Shown here: in pieces, positions 48,873-57,936 of the stretch
Layout: each line of letters starts with the position of its first letter
How positions within the stretch are numbered: the stretch's first letter is position 1
Assembly: GCA_017469885.1 (NCBI GenBank)
Contig: JAFUFO010000010.1
Location: 1 to 64,000 of the forward strand
Length of the DNA stretch: 64,000 bases
Source of the DNA: Solobacterium sp.
GTDB lineage: Bacteria; Bacillota_I; Bacilli_A; Erysipelotrichales; Erysipelotrichaceae
Direction: 5' to 3'
Position numbers and translations under genes: made by a program
Notes under the pieces: model-generated
Databases searched by the model: none
What the model was told of the DNA's origin: nothing
The model's input: the letters and a program-made list of their open reading frames with translations, nothing else

Positions 48873-50081
48873 TCAGCCGAGTTTTGAGGCCTTTGTGCCG
48901 GCAGGAGCGGCATAGGTGCTGAGCAGGTTGGTGTCATAGGAGAACGTCATGCGGGAACGTCTGCGCTCACGGTCCAGCGCAAGTTCAACAAGGCGGTCCA
49001 TCAGTTTCGGGAAGGAGACGCCGGAGGCAGTCCACAGATAGAATGCCAGGGATCCCGGGATCGTATTGATTTCGTTCACATAAACCTGATTCGTATCGGT
49101 ATCCATCATGAAGTCGATGCGGCAGACACCGCTGGAACCGAGTACGCGGAAGGTTTCAAGTGCAAGCCTGCGGATTTCATCCGTTTTCCCATCCGGAAGA
49201 TCCGGATTGACATTGCGTGTGGTGGAAGCCATTCCCTTGGATCCGGAGGAACCGGTCTTGGAGGATTTGGATCCGCCCTCATATTTGTCCTTGAAGTCAA
49301 GCAGCTCATTGTCCGCCGCATGATACACTTCTTCAAGCACAGAAGCTTCTGCGCGGAACGTATCTCCGAGAACGGAACAGTTCAGCTCCCGCATCGGCTT
49401 GATTACCTTTTCCGTAATGATCTTGGCATCATACTGCCGGGCATTTTCGAAGCACGCAATATATTCTGCATCGGAGTGGGCAATGGAGATACCGACCGAG
49501 GAACCGGTGCAGGCAGGCTTGATAATTACCGGATAGCCAATGCCGTGAACCTTCTCAATGATTTCATCCTGTTTGGTTTCCAGTTCTTCGCCGTATACCC
49601 AGAACCAGGGAGTAACCGGCAGTCCGCTGTTTTCCAGCGTGTGCTTCTGAAGCACTTTATCCTGTCCGACCGCAGCCGCGATAAGATCACAGCCGGCATA
49701 GGGAACTTTCAGCATTTCAAAGAATCCCTGGATCGTTCCGTCTTCGCCGTTGGTTCCGTGCATGACAGGAATCGCGACATCAACGGTAAACAGGTCCTTC
49801 CGATGGAAGAGGCCGGTATGGACCGGATGGATGACCACCTTGTTGTCTTCCTGTACAAGATCTACCTGCGTGCACTTGCGAAGCAGGGCAGGAATGTCCT
49901 TGTAATTGGTGAGATCCAATAACAGATCCGAGCAGTACATCTTACGGTCTTTAGCGACATACACCGGGATGACATTGTATTTTTCGTGATCAAGCGCGTC
50001 CATCGCCTGATGCGCGGATATGACAGATACTTCATGTTCTACGGATTCGCCGCCGAAGAACACTGCAATGTTGAGTTTCAT
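48873..50081 (-). CDS. ddl: D-alanine-D-alanine ligase with enlarged omega loop
   Basis: A 402-residue ATP-grasp ligase making D-Ala-D-Ala for peptidoglycan. Motifs: FGGESVEHEVSVISA, MHGTNGEDGTIQG, ATP-binding IIKPACTGSSVGI, and CRIDFMM...EINTIPG for Mg2+ and carboxylate binding. The Lys-Tyr pair of the omega loop (DFKDKY, near 262-267) argues for D-Ala-D-Ala rather than VanA-type depsipeptide activity. Directly after it an insertion of about 25 Ser/Gly/Lys-rich residues (GGSKSSKTGSSGSKGMAS...) lengthens the loop. The C-terminus is also extended. The SD is TTGGAGGAA. Confidence 0.93.
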   Translation of the reverse strand: MKLNIAVFFGGESVEHEVSVISAHQAMDALDHEKYNVIPVYVAKDRKMYCSDLLLDLTNYKDIPALLRKCTQVDLVQEDNKVVIHPVHTGLFHRKDLFTVDVAIPVMHGTNGEDGTIQGFFEMLKVPYAGCDLIAAAVGQDKVLQKHTLENSGLPVTPWFWVYGEELETKQDEIIEKVHGIGYPVIIKPACTGSSVGISIAHSDAEYIACFENARQYDAKIITEKVIKPMRELNCSVLGDTFRAEASVLEEVYHAADNELLDFKDKYEGGSKSSKTGSSGSKGMASTTRNVNPDLPDGKTDEIRRLALETFRVLGSSGVCRIDFMMDTDTNQVYVNEINTIPGSLAFYLWTASGVSFPKLMDRLVELALDRERRRSRMTFSYDTNLLSTYAAPAGTKASKLG

Positions 50082-50194
50082 ACTTCAGATTCCTCCAACC
50101 TGCCTTATTATAACGCGTGCATTAAAAATGCCAAAATGATCTTTTTATAATGCATTTTGCATGATGGTATAGTATATGCGTAGGAAATCAGAAA

Positions 50195-51484
50195 ATGAAA
50201 AAAGCATTGGTATTAGCCGGGGGAGGAACCCGCGGCAGTTATCAGAACGGTGCGATTCATGCGCTGCGCCGGCTGGGAAAAGATGATTGGGATATCGTGA
50301 CCGGAACGTCGATCGGTGCACTGAACGGGATGATGGTGGTACAGCGGGACTACCGTGTGATGGACCGTGTGTGGCATACGCTGACGCAGGATAAGATTCT
50401 CAACGGGAATATTTCCGTTGATATGGATCTTTCGGATATGTTCAATGAGCGCACGCAGATCGTGCCGTTTGTAAAGGATTTTATCAAGGACCGGGGAGCG
50501 GATATTACGCCGTTTATCAGTTATGTGGAAGAACTGTTTGATCCGGACCGCTTCTGCGGCAGTCCGATTGATTTCAGTTGTGTTGTATGCCGTCACAAAG
50601 ACCGGAGTCCGGTATTTGTCACAAAAGATATGATGATGGAACACGGGGTGGACTGGCTGGTCGCGACTGCCTCTGCCTACCCGGCATTTCCGGTTCATAA
50701 ATTTGAAGAGGGTGAGTTTATCGACGGCGGATATTATGACAATATGCCGATCGATCTGGCACTGCGGATGGGTGCTGAAGAAATCATCGGCATCGATCTC
50801 AACAGCAATCCGAATCATACAAACTATTTTGACCGCAGCGGGATAACCTATATCTTCCCGCAGGTTGAAACCGGAACCTTCCTGACATTTGACCGTGATG
50901 TGATCGACCGGCTGGAAATCCTTGGATACTATGACACGATGAAGGCGTTCGGCAAGTTTGACGGGGTGAAATACACCTTTGAACTGACACAGCTGCCGAA
51001 ATGGTATGAACGGTTCCGCCTGGATCTTCTGATTCTCGAAGAGCGGATCCGCCGGGCGAGTGAAATCACCAACCGGCTGTATTCCTCACAGGTCGTGACA
51101 GACAGGCTCGCCCAGCAGCAGCGCCGCAAGGTTATCGATGACCGGCAGATGTTCTTCGGCTTCATGGATAATCTGATGACCGCATGCGGTCTCGATACGG
51201 AACGGATCTGGACCTACCGTGCCGCAAGAAATGCAGTGCTTGCCGGATTTGCGGACTGTGCAACGGAAGACTTTGAAGTTCGTCCGGAGCGTCTCAGTAT
51301 GGATGGGATTCTGTCTTATGCGTCAAAACTCAGCACAAAGGGCGTTGTGGAGAAAACCATGCATACCAGACTCTATCCTTCGCATGCATTCCTGAGCGAC
51401 GGTGTACTGCTTACGATGTATCCGTTTGAAAACGCACTTGCCATGTTCCTGGGGGAACTGATGAATGAACTGAAAGAGGAATGA
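50195..51484 (+). CDS. Patatin-like phospholipase
   Basis: A 429-residue cytoplasmic serine lipid acyl hydrolase. The oxyanion loop GGGTRGSYQNG, nucleophile GTSIGAL (Ser about 40) and dyad Asp in DGGYYDN (about 181) are all present. The C-terminal about 230 residues are helical and less conserved. No signal peptide. It is divergent from ddl and 1 bp from the dUTPase gene, starting a rightward operon. The lipid substrate is unknown. Confidence 0.9.
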   Translation: MKKALVLAGGGTRGSYQNGAIHALRRLGKDDWDIVTGTSIGALNGMMVVQRDYRVMDRVWHTLTQDKILNGNISVDMDLSDMFNERTQIVPFVKDFIKDRGADITPFISYVEELFDPDRFCGSPIDFSCVVCRHKDRSPVFVTKDMMMEHGVDWLVATASAYPAFPVHKFEEGEFIDGGYYDNMPIDLALRMGAEEIIGIDLNSNPNHTNYFDRSGITYIFPQVETGTFLTFDRDVIDRLEILGYYDTMKAFGKFDGVKYTFELTQLPKWYERFRLDLLILEERIRRASEITNRLYSSQVVTDRLAQQQRRKVIDDRQMFFGFMDNLMTACGLDTERIWTYRAARNAVLAGFADCATEDFEVRPERLSMDGILSYASKLSTKGVVEKTMHTRLYPSHAFLSDGVLLTMYPFENALAMFLGELMNELKEE

Positions 51485-51485
51485 A

Positions 51486-52004
51486 ATGGAACGTATCGCA
51501 AAATTTGAAAAGGTGAGCTTCACGCAGTACAAGGAAGCGGTACAGAAGATCGATGCAGAGCGCAGCGAACCGGAGATCCGGGCATTGTATGAGTCGATCC
51601 GCCTGCCGAAGCGGGCAACTGAGGGAAGTGCGGGTTATGATTTTTATGCGCCGGAACGGGTGACGCTGGCCCCTGGCAAGCAGATCCTCGTGCCCACCGG
51701 AATTCGTGCTAGAATTGAACCGGGATATGTTCTCATGCTGTTTCCGCGCAGCGGTCTTGGCTTTAAATACCGCCTCCAGCTGAATAATACGGCCGGGGTA
51801 ATCGACAGCGATTACTACAATGCGGACAACGAAGGACATATTTTCTGCAAACTGACCAATGATACAAGAGACGGGAAAACCGTAGTGATAGAAGCCGGAG
51901 ACGGTCTGGTCCAGGGAATCTTCATGCCGTTTGGAATCACGGAAGATGATGATGCCCATGCACAGCGGACCGGCGGATTCGGCAGTACGACAGGAAAGCG
52001 ATAA
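51486..52004 (+). CDS. dut: dUTP diphosphatase
   Basis: A 172-residue trimeric dUTPase removing dUTP and supplying dUMP. Motif 1 is TEGSAGYDFYAPE, motif 2 PRSGLG, motif 3 NNTAGVIDSDYYN, motif 5 RTGGFGSTTGK. An N-terminal extension of about 35 residues (MERIAKFEKVSFTQYKEAVQKID...) is unusual for bacterial dUTPases but seen in related Bacillota. The SD AGAGGA lies at the patatin gene end. Confidence 0.94.
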   Translation: MERIAKFEKVSFTQYKEAVQKIDAERSEPEIRALYESIRLPKRATEGSAGYDFYAPERVTLAPGKQILVPTGIRARIEPGYVLMLFPRSGLGFKYRLQLNNTAGVIDSDYYNADNEGHIFCKLTNDTRDGKTVVIEAGDGLVQGIFMPFGITEDDDAHAQRTGGFGSTTGKR

Positions 52005-52009
52005 GTAAT

Positions 52010-52867
52010 ATGACAGAAGAAGAACTGAAATTGAGTTATTTCAAGACGGAGCCGATTCCGGCTTCCATCCTTGAACGCATGGAAGAATGCCGCAGAAAGG
52101 GAATGCTGGTGCCTGATGAGACACTGATCAAGCGTCCGAGCCAGATTGCCGGTATCCGGGAAGCGTCCCGGATCAACGCGGCAGTGCTGGATGAAGTCGC
52201 CGGAAAAATCCATGCTGGAATGACAACACAGGAAATTGATGATATCGTGCAGGAATTCACGCATGCCCAGGGCGCGATCTGTGCGCCGTATCAGTTTGAA
52301 GGATTCCCGAAATCCGTGTGCACCTCCATCAACAACGAGGTATGCCACGGTATTCCGGCAAGACATCGCAAGCTTCATGAAGGGGATATCATCAACGTTG
52401 ATGCGACAACGATTTATAAACGCTATTACGGTGACGCAAGCCGTATGTTCATGATCGGCAAATGCACGGATGCCCGCCGGAGACTGGTTGAGGAAACCAA
52501 AAAGTGTCTCGAGATCGGACTGGAAGCCGCAAAACCGTGGAACACGGTAGGTGATATCGGCGCCGCAATTTCCAAATATGCCCGTTCGAAAGGCTATTCG
52601 GTCGTCCAGGAACTCGGCGGCCACGGTGTCGGTGTGGACTTCCATGAAGATCCGTTCGTAGCGCATGAGGCAAGGGCACATACCGGAATGGTGCTGGTAC
52701 CGGGCATGGTGATTACAATCGAACCGATGATCAATGCGGGCCGAGCCGGCGTGGTCATTGACCCGTATAACGGCTGGACCATTTATACAAGAGACGGCAG
52801 TGACAGTGCACAGTGGGAACACACGATCCTGATCACGGAAACCGGCAACGAGATTCTTTCCTATTAA
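52010..52867 (+). CDS. map: Type I methionine aminopeptidase
   Basis: A 285-residue dimetal enzyme removing initiator Met. Metal ligands are in INVDATT, YYGDASRMF, GGHGVGVDFHE, TIEPMI and WEHTI. The N-terminal extension of about 40 residues has a cysteine in EECRRKGML but no SEC-C zinc motif. It follows dut by 5 bp with no clear SD, so it is probably coupled. It lies outside its more usual adk-map-infA location, so it may be a second copy. Confidence 0.94.
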   Translation: MTEEELKLSYFKTEPIPASILERMEECRRKGMLVPDETLIKRPSQIAGIREASRINAAVLDEVAGKIHAGMTTQEIDDIVQEFTHAQGAICAPYQFEGFPKSVCTSINNEVCHGIPARHRKLHEGDIINVDATTIYKRYYGDASRMFMIGKCTDARRRLVEETKKCLEIGLEAAKPWNTVGDIGAAISKYARSKGYSVVQELGGHGVGVDFHEDPFVAHEARAHTGMVLVPGMVITIEPMINAGRAGVVIDPYNGWTIYTRDGSDSAQWEHTILITETGNEILSY

Positions 52868-52870
52868 GTT

Positions 52871-53299
52871 ATGGATGACCGGCTACGCATAGAACTCGAA
52901 CAGGCTGCGGTGCGGGGATGCACCTTTGAGGCATCTCCGGCCTGGCATTTTCTGTTTCTCGAAAACACAGCGCTTCTGCAGGACCTGCTGGAACTTGTGC
53001 GGGATGCGGAAGACAAAGAAGCGATCACAGATGCGGTCGTCGCATTTTCTGATTCTTCACCGGCTTCGGCTGCGGATGCGTGTGCCGCGCTGAACCGGAT
53101 GTACAGCGCAGTGCAGGGGAATGGAGTATGTTTTTCCAATGCACTTACTGCGTTCTTCTCAGAGGCAGAGGCAGATCGGCTTAAGGAAGCACTTGGTGTC
53201 CCGACGGAGTATATCTGTGCCGGCACGCTGGTATTCGGGAACTTTGAGTCTGCCGATCCTGCGGAAATCCGCTGGAATGTTTTTTCGTATATGAAATGA
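52871..53299 (+). CDS. Protein of unknown function, 142 residues
   Basis: Not recognised with confidence. Soluble and mainly helical, with no signal or membrane segment. The end PTEYICAGTLVFGNFESADPAE loosely recalls the C-terminal strand of nitroreductases, but the FMN-binding N-terminal region of that family is missing. It lies 3 bp after map with no SD, so it is translated by coupling in the patatin-dut-map transcript. Confidence 0.6.
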   Translation: MDDRLRIELEQAAVRGCTFEASPAWHFLFLENTALLQDLLELVRDAEDKEAITDAVVAFSDSSPASAADACAALNRMYSAVQGNGVCFSNALTAFFSEAEADRLKEALGVPTEYICAGTLVFGNFESADPAEIRWNVFSYMK

Positions 53300-53332
53300 A
53301 TCACTTTCAATCGCAAAAGGTGAGGAATAAAG

Positions 53333-54967
53333 ATGAACAACATGATTTACGTAACGGGGCACCGGCACCCGGATTCGGACAGTATCTGCGCAGCGATTAC
53401 CTACGCGGATCTTTTGCGCCGGTGCGGACATGAGGCGATACCCTGCCGGCAGGGACCGCTGAATGAAGAAACCAAATTCATTCTCAAACGGTTCCATCAG
53501 GAAAATCCGCTGCTTCTTACCGATGCGCGGACAATGATCAAGGACATTGATATCGACCCGCCGATGGTCATCCGGAAAGACGAAACTGTGCATCATGCGT
53601 GGCATGAGATGCTGCGGACACAGAACCGGTCGCTCTTTGTCGTAGACGAAGAGGGCAAGCTCTGCGGAATCTGCACCACCTCCAATCTTTCCTATGTACG
53701 ACTGCAGCCGGATGGCGATCTGGATGCGCTGATGGCGACCGCAACACTGGAAAGCATTGCACGTACGATCGGCGCAAAAATCCGGGTCGCGGCGAAAGAC
53801 TTCCGCAATAACGGAACCATTCACATCGTCACGGTAGACGAGGAGGAGATTGAACACTATCCGCTGAAAGATGGCATCGTTCTGATGTCAACGGGATCGG
53901 AAAAGCAGAAACGGGTGATCGACTGCGGTGCAGCCTGCCTCGTTCTGACCTGCGAAGAGCCTGCCTCGGAAGAGGTGCTGGAATACGCCCGTGAACACGA
54001 CTGCGCACTGATTGAAACCGGTCTGGATACGATGCATGCGGCCCGGATTATCAGTGAATCGTATGCTGTGGAAAACATCATGACCCAGAATCCGATCTTC
54101 TTCCGGGAAACGGAGTATATCAATGATGTTTCCGCAAAGATGACAAAGAGTCGTGTCCGCAGTTACCCGGTACTGGATGAAAACGACCGGATCGTCGGCG
54201 CAATTTCGCGGTATCATACGCTGAATCATAACCGCCGCAAGTTTGTCCTTGTCGATCACAGTGCCGTGAATCAGAGTGTGATGCATGTGGACGAAGCGGA
54301 ACTGATCGCAATCATCGACCATCACCATATCGGCGGCATTCAGACCGACCGGCCTATCATGTACCGGAACGTCAAATGCGGCTGTACCTGTACCATCATC
54401 TCCAATCTGTATCAGGAAAACGGTCTTCTGCCGGATGCGGATATGAGCGGACTCCTGCTGTCCGCGATCCTCAGCGACACGCTGAACTTCCGCAGCCTCA
54501 CCACAACTGAAATGGATCGTGTTGCGGCTGACTGGCTGGCAAAGCGTGCCGGGATCGATGATATCGATGCCTATGCACGGGAAATGCTCGGCGCATCCGT
54601 ATCGCTGAAAGACAGCAGTATGACGGAAATCCTCAACCGCGACCTGAAGACCTATGAAGTCGCAAATTACAAGTTTGCGATCGGTCAGACCAACTACAGC
54701 CGGATGGAAGAGGTTCAGAAGATTCTGCCGGAGTTCAAGGAAGCAATGCAGGCGGAACAGGAAAAACTGAAGCTCGATCTTCTGGTCATGCTGTTCACGG
54801 ATGTGATGGGCGAGGGCTCCCTGTTTGTGTTCTACGGCCCGCTGTCCAATGTCATCTATGACATGATTGAGACCAAGTTTGATGAGCACAGCGGATTTGA
54901 TCCGAATATCATCTCACGGAAACAGCAGATGATGCCGAAACTCTCCGCGCTAATTAAAAACATCTGA
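53333..54967 (+). CDS. ppaC: Mn-dependent inorganic pyrophosphatase with CBS-DRTGG insert
   Basis: A 544-residue family II pyrophosphatase (DHH superfamily) with an internal regulatory module, longer than the roughly 310-residue basic form. Metal and phosphate-binding segments are GHRHPDSDSICAA at the start, LVDHSAVNQS, and IAIIDHHHIGG. Between the first DHH part and these lie two CBS domains flanking a DRTGG domain (about residues 65-300). In characterised homologues AMP/ADP inhibit and diadenosine polyphosphates activate through this module. GTGAGGA precedes the ATG. Confidence 0.94.
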   Translation: MNNMIYVTGHRHPDSDSICAAITYADLLRRCGHEAIPCRQGPLNEETKFILKRFHQENPLLLTDARTMIKDIDIDPPMVIRKDETVHHAWHEMLRTQNRSLFVVDEEGKLCGICTTSNLSYVRLQPDGDLDALMATATLESIARTIGAKIRVAAKDFRNNGTIHIVTVDEEEIEHYPLKDGIVLMSTGSEKQKRVIDCGAACLVLTCEEPASEEVLEYAREHDCALIETGLDTMHAARIISESYAVENIMTQNPIFFRETEYINDVSAKMTKSRVRSYPVLDENDRIVGAISRYHTLNHNRRKFVLVDHSAVNQSVMHVDEAELIAIIDHHHIGGIQTDRPIMYRNVKCGCTCTIISNLYQENGLLPDADMSGLLLSAILSDTLNFRSLTTTEMDRVAADWLAKRAGIDDIDAYAREMLGASVSLKDSSMTEILNRDLKTYEVANYKFAIGQTNYSRMEEVQKILPEFKEAMQAEQEKLKLDLLVMLFTDVMGEGSLFVFYGPLSNVIYDMIETKFDEHSGFDPNIISRKQQMMPKLSALIKNI

Positions 54968-54992
54968 TTAATTACGCAGTCTTGCAGAATTG

Positions 54993-55027
54993 AAACTGTC
55001 CGCGATGCTTTGCGGGCAGTTTTTTTG
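54993..55027 (+). terminator. Pyrophosphatase terminator
   Basis: AAACTGTCCGC/GCGGGCAGTTT (one G-U), 8-nt loop, T8. Confidence 0.9.
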
Positions 55028-55097
55028 GTGCGTATTATTCACTCAATCAGAGAACATAAAAACGAATGAAATTGTATGAAAAATTTTACAAAGAATT

Positions 55098-55133
55098 GTG
55101 AAATAATTTCACGAATTGTGTAAATTTCGTGAA
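55098..55133. promoter_or_regulatory. Overlapping palindromes upstream of oppA
   Basis: The perfect 15-bp palindrome GTGAAATAATTTCAC (55098-55112) overlaps an 8-bp inverted repeat TTCACGAA/TTCGTGAA (55108-55115, 55126-55133). They sit just upstream of the -35 box, the position of an activator or upstream operator. The regulator is unknown. Confidence 0.5.
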
Positions 55134-55141
55134 GTAGTATC

Positions 55142-55170
55142 TTGAAATGAATATTTCGAATCGGTAAAAT
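55142..55170 (+). promoter_or_regulatory. oppABCDF promoter
   Basis: -35 TTGAAA (55142-55147), 17-bp spacer, -10 TAAAAT (55165-55170); start near 55177. Confidence 0.7.
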
Positions 55171-55177
55171 TTATTTA

Positions 55178-55192
55178 TATTTTCTGAAAGGG
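55178..55192. promoter_or_regulatory. CodY-like box at the opp transcription start
   Basis: TATTTTCTGAAAGGG matches 11 of 15 of AATTTTCWGAAAATT; the poor half is the SD region. It overlaps the predicted +1, a blocking position. opp operons are classic CodY targets in Bacillota. Confidence 0.4.
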
Positions 55193-55204
55193 GGAATATA
55201 AGAA

Positions 55205-56899
55205 ATGATTAATTTCAAAAAGCCTTTAAGCCTCGCGCTCGCCGCAATGCTGCTCGTAGGCTGTGGCACATCCACAGATGCAGGCGCTCCTGCTGAAGGT
55301 ACCGACGCAGGTACAACGGATGCAGCTGCTCCGGCTGATGCCGGCACAGAAGCTGCTGCGACCGGTGCTCCGGAAGAAGTAGTAGTCGCATTTGATGCTG
55401 ACCTCAGCACCATGGATCATCACATTGCGACTGATGGAAACTCCTTCATCATGCAGTCCATGTGCTATTCCGGTCTGATGTCGCTCACTGCTAATGGTCA
55501 GCCGACAGAAGAACTCGCTGAAAGCGTTGATGTAAGTGATGATGGTCTGGTTTACACATTCCACATTGCGCCGGACGCAAAGTGGTCCAACGGAACCGAT
55601 GTCACCGCAAATGACTTCGTATTTGCATGGCAGCGTCTTGCTGATCCGGATCTTGCATCTGAGTATGCATTCATCCTTGAGACAATCCACGTTGTAAACT
55701 CCAGCGAAGTTGTCGCAGGTGAAAAGCCGGTTGAAGAACTTGGCATCAAGGCAGTTGATGACAAGACATTCGAAGTTACACTGTCTCTGCCGTGCGACTT
55801 CCTGCTTGGCCTGATGGCATTCCCGAGCTTCTTCCCGCTGAACAAGGAATTCTTTGAGTCCCAGGGCGACCAGTTCGCGCTCGGTGTAGACAACATGATC
55901 TACTGCGGTCCGTACAACATGACAGACTGGAAGCAGGGTGAGTCCTACACATTCACAAAGAACCCGGATTACTTCAAGAACGATCCGGATGCTGCGGAGA
56001 CTGTTGTCTTCAAGTTCCAGCAGGATACACAGACTGCAGTTCTTGACTATCAGTCAGGCAACATCGACGTTGTCAAGCTCCAGGGTGAGCAGGTTGATAT
56101 GTACAAGGAAGACCCGGGATTCACAAACCGTCTCCAGGGTTACCTCTGGTACATTCCGGTCAACCTGACTGTTGACAAGCTCCAGAACCTCAACCTCCGT
56201 AAGGCGCTCCACTATGCAATTGATCGTGAGACCATTGCAGCGAACGTTCTTAAGGACGGCTCCATTGCCGCAGAAGGTGAAATTCCTGTTGAACTCGCTA
56301 CCGGTCCGGACGGAAAAGACTTCCGTGAAACCGCAGGCAAGATCACAGAATATGATCCGGCAAAGGCTGAAGAATTCTATAAGGCAGCAGTTGAAGAACT
56401 CGGCGGCGATGTAACACTCGATCTTCTCTATGAAGACTCCGAAGCTTCCTCCGCAGTTGCAGTCAACCTCCAGCAGCAGCTCCAGACAAACTGCCCGGGT
56501 CTGACCGTTACACTGAACCAGAAGCCGAAGAAGACACGTCTCGAGCTCATGAAGACTCAGCAGTATGAACTCGGTCTCACACGTTGGGGCCCGGACTATG
56601 CTGACCCGCAGACTTACATGGATCTCTTCCTCTCCACCAACGTTTCAAACAACCAGGGACGTTACAACTCCGCTGTCTATGATGAACTCGTTCTCAAGGC
56701 AACTCAGGGTGAAGACGCAACTGATTCTGCTAAGCGTTGGGCTGACCTCGTTGAGGCAGAGCGTGTCATGGTCGCTGAAGACTTCGCAGTTATTCCTATT
56801 TACCAGAATGGCGGCGCGATGCTGATCAGCACCGATATCAAGAACGTCAACTTCCACAGTGCTGGTGTTGATGACTACAGACACATCTACGCAAACTAA
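55205..56899 (+). CDS. oppA: Oligopeptide-binding lipoprotein OppA
   Basis: 564 residues of the SBP family 5. The lipoprotein signal ends LVGC (Cys19). An Ala/Asp/Thr/Glu-rich linker of about 35 residues follows, then the mature fold with LAESVDVSDDGLVYTFHIAPDAKWSNGTDVTANDFVFAWQRLADP, LRKALHYAIDRETIAANVL and the C-terminal TRWGPDYADPQTYMDLFLS. It captures extracellular peptides for OppBCDF. GAAAGGGGG is its SD. A long hairpin separates it from oppB. Confidence 0.95.
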   Translation: MINFKKPLSLALAAMLLVGCGTSTDAGAPAEGTDAGTTDAAAPADAGTEAAATGAPEEVVVAFDADLSTMDHHIATDGNSFIMQSMCYSGLMSLTANGQPTEELAESVDVSDDGLVYTFHIAPDAKWSNGTDVTANDFVFAWQRLADPDLASEYAFILETIHVVNSSEVVAGEKPVEELGIKAVDDKTFEVTLSLPCDFLLGLMAFPSFFPLNKEFFESQGDQFALGVDNMIYCGPYNMTDWKQGESYTFTKNPDYFKNDPDAAETVVFKFQQDTQTAVLDYQSGNIDVVKLQGEQVDMYKEDPGFTNRLQGYLWYIPVNLTVDKLQNLNLRKALHYAIDRETIAANVLKDGSIAAEGEIPVELATGPDGKDFRETAGKITEYDPAKAEEFYKAAVEELGGDVTLDLLYEDSEASSAVAVNLQQQLQTNCPGLTVTLNQKPKKTRLELMKTQQYELGLTRWGPDYADPQTYMDLFLSTNVSNNQGRYNSAVYDELVLKATQGEDATDSAKRWADLVEAERVMVAEDFAVIPIYQNGGAMLISTDIKNVNFHSAGVDDYRHIYAN

Positions 56900-56928
56900 G
56901 TAAAGAATCCTGTATTACTCTACTGACA

Positions 56929-56972
56929 GACAGATCACAACAGAGCGGAGACGCTCTGTTGTGACTGTCTTT
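56929..56972 (+). other. oppA-oppB intercistronic hairpin / partial terminator
   Basis: A 12-bp perfect stem CACAACAGAGCG/CGCTCTGTTGTG with GAGA loop, extended by GACAG/CTGTC across a small bulge, then TTTATTC. The short U-tract suggests partial termination or mRNA protection, giving more OppA than membrane subunits. Confidence 0.75.
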
Positions 56973-56999
56973 ATTCAAATTTAGAAAGGGGAACACTGA

Positions 57000-57935
57000 A
57001 TGTCGAAATACATTACCAAACGTGTCCTCGTCAGTCTCGGCACACTCATCGTGATCCTGTTTGTCCTGTTTCTGATGCTGGATAAAATGCCGGGTAGTCC
57101 GTTTAACGATGAAAAACTGACGGAGGCGCAGAAGGCGCTTCTGTACGCCAAGTACGGTCTTGATCAGCCGTTCTTTGTCCGTTTTGCAAAGTATTTCATT
57201 GCAATGATAAAGGGCGATCTCGGTGTTTCTTATGTAATCAGCAAAAACAAAGCGGTTGCTGATCTTGTGGCAGCACCGCTCTGGCTGTCCATCCGGATCG
57301 GTGCCCGTGCAATGCTTCTGGGTACGGTTCTCGGACTGCTTCTCGGAATTGCTGCAGCGCTCAACCACAATACGTGGATTGATACGCTGTGCTCATTTGT
57401 CTCCATTATCGGTGTAAGCGTTCCGTCCTATGTATTCGCGCTTCTTCTTGCGTATTACATCGGATTTGTACTGAAACTCACACCGATTCTGTTCAGCTCC
57501 AAAAATGTTGCTGCCTCGATGATTCTTCCGACGATCGCATTATCCATGTTTCCAACGGCGAACATTTCCCGTTTCACACGTTCGGAAATGATCGATGTAC
57601 TGAACTCGGAATACATTCTGCTCGTTGAGGCAAAGGGCGTCCGTCAGGGCGGCCTGATCTTCCGTCATGCACTCCGCAATACCCTGATTCCGATCATTAC
57701 GATCATGGGTCCGATCCTTGTCAATCTTCTGACCGGTTCAATGGTCGTTGAAAAGGTTTTCGGTATCCCAGGCATCGGTATGCTTATGGTGCAGGCGATT
57801 CAGAACAATGACTATAACGTCGTCATTGCATGCGCATTCGTCTATTCGGCAATGTACATTGCGATGATGCTGATTGTTGATATTCTCTACGGCGTGATCG
57901 ATCCTCGAATCCGCGTTGCGAAAGGAAGTGCGTAA
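57000..57935 (+). CDS. oppB: Oligopeptide ABC transporter permease OppB
   Basis: A 311-residue membrane subunit with about six helices, the N-terminal RVLVSLGTLIVILFVLFLM helix, and the EAA loop LVEAKGVRQGGLIFRHALRNTLIPIITIMG. The end VFSAMYI-like VYSAMYIAMMLIVDILYGVIDPRIR is typical of OppB. The SD is GAAAGGGG. It lies 1 bp from oppC. Confidence 0.95.
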   Translation: MSKYITKRVLVSLGTLIVILFVLFLMLDKMPGSPFNDEKLTEAQKALLYAKYGLDQPFFVRFAKYFIAMIKGDLGVSYVISKNKAVADLVAAPLWLSIRIGARAMLLGTVLGLLLGIAAALNHNTWIDTLCSFVSIIGVSVPSYVFALLLAYYIGFVLKLTPILFSSKNVAASMILPTIALSMFPTANISRFTRSEMIDVLNSEYILLVEAKGVRQGGLIFRHALRNTLIPIITIMGPILVNLLTGSMVVEKVFGIPGIGMLMVQAIQNNDYNVVIACAFVYSAMYIAMMLIVDILYGVIDPRIRVAKGSA

Positions 57936-57936
57936 T

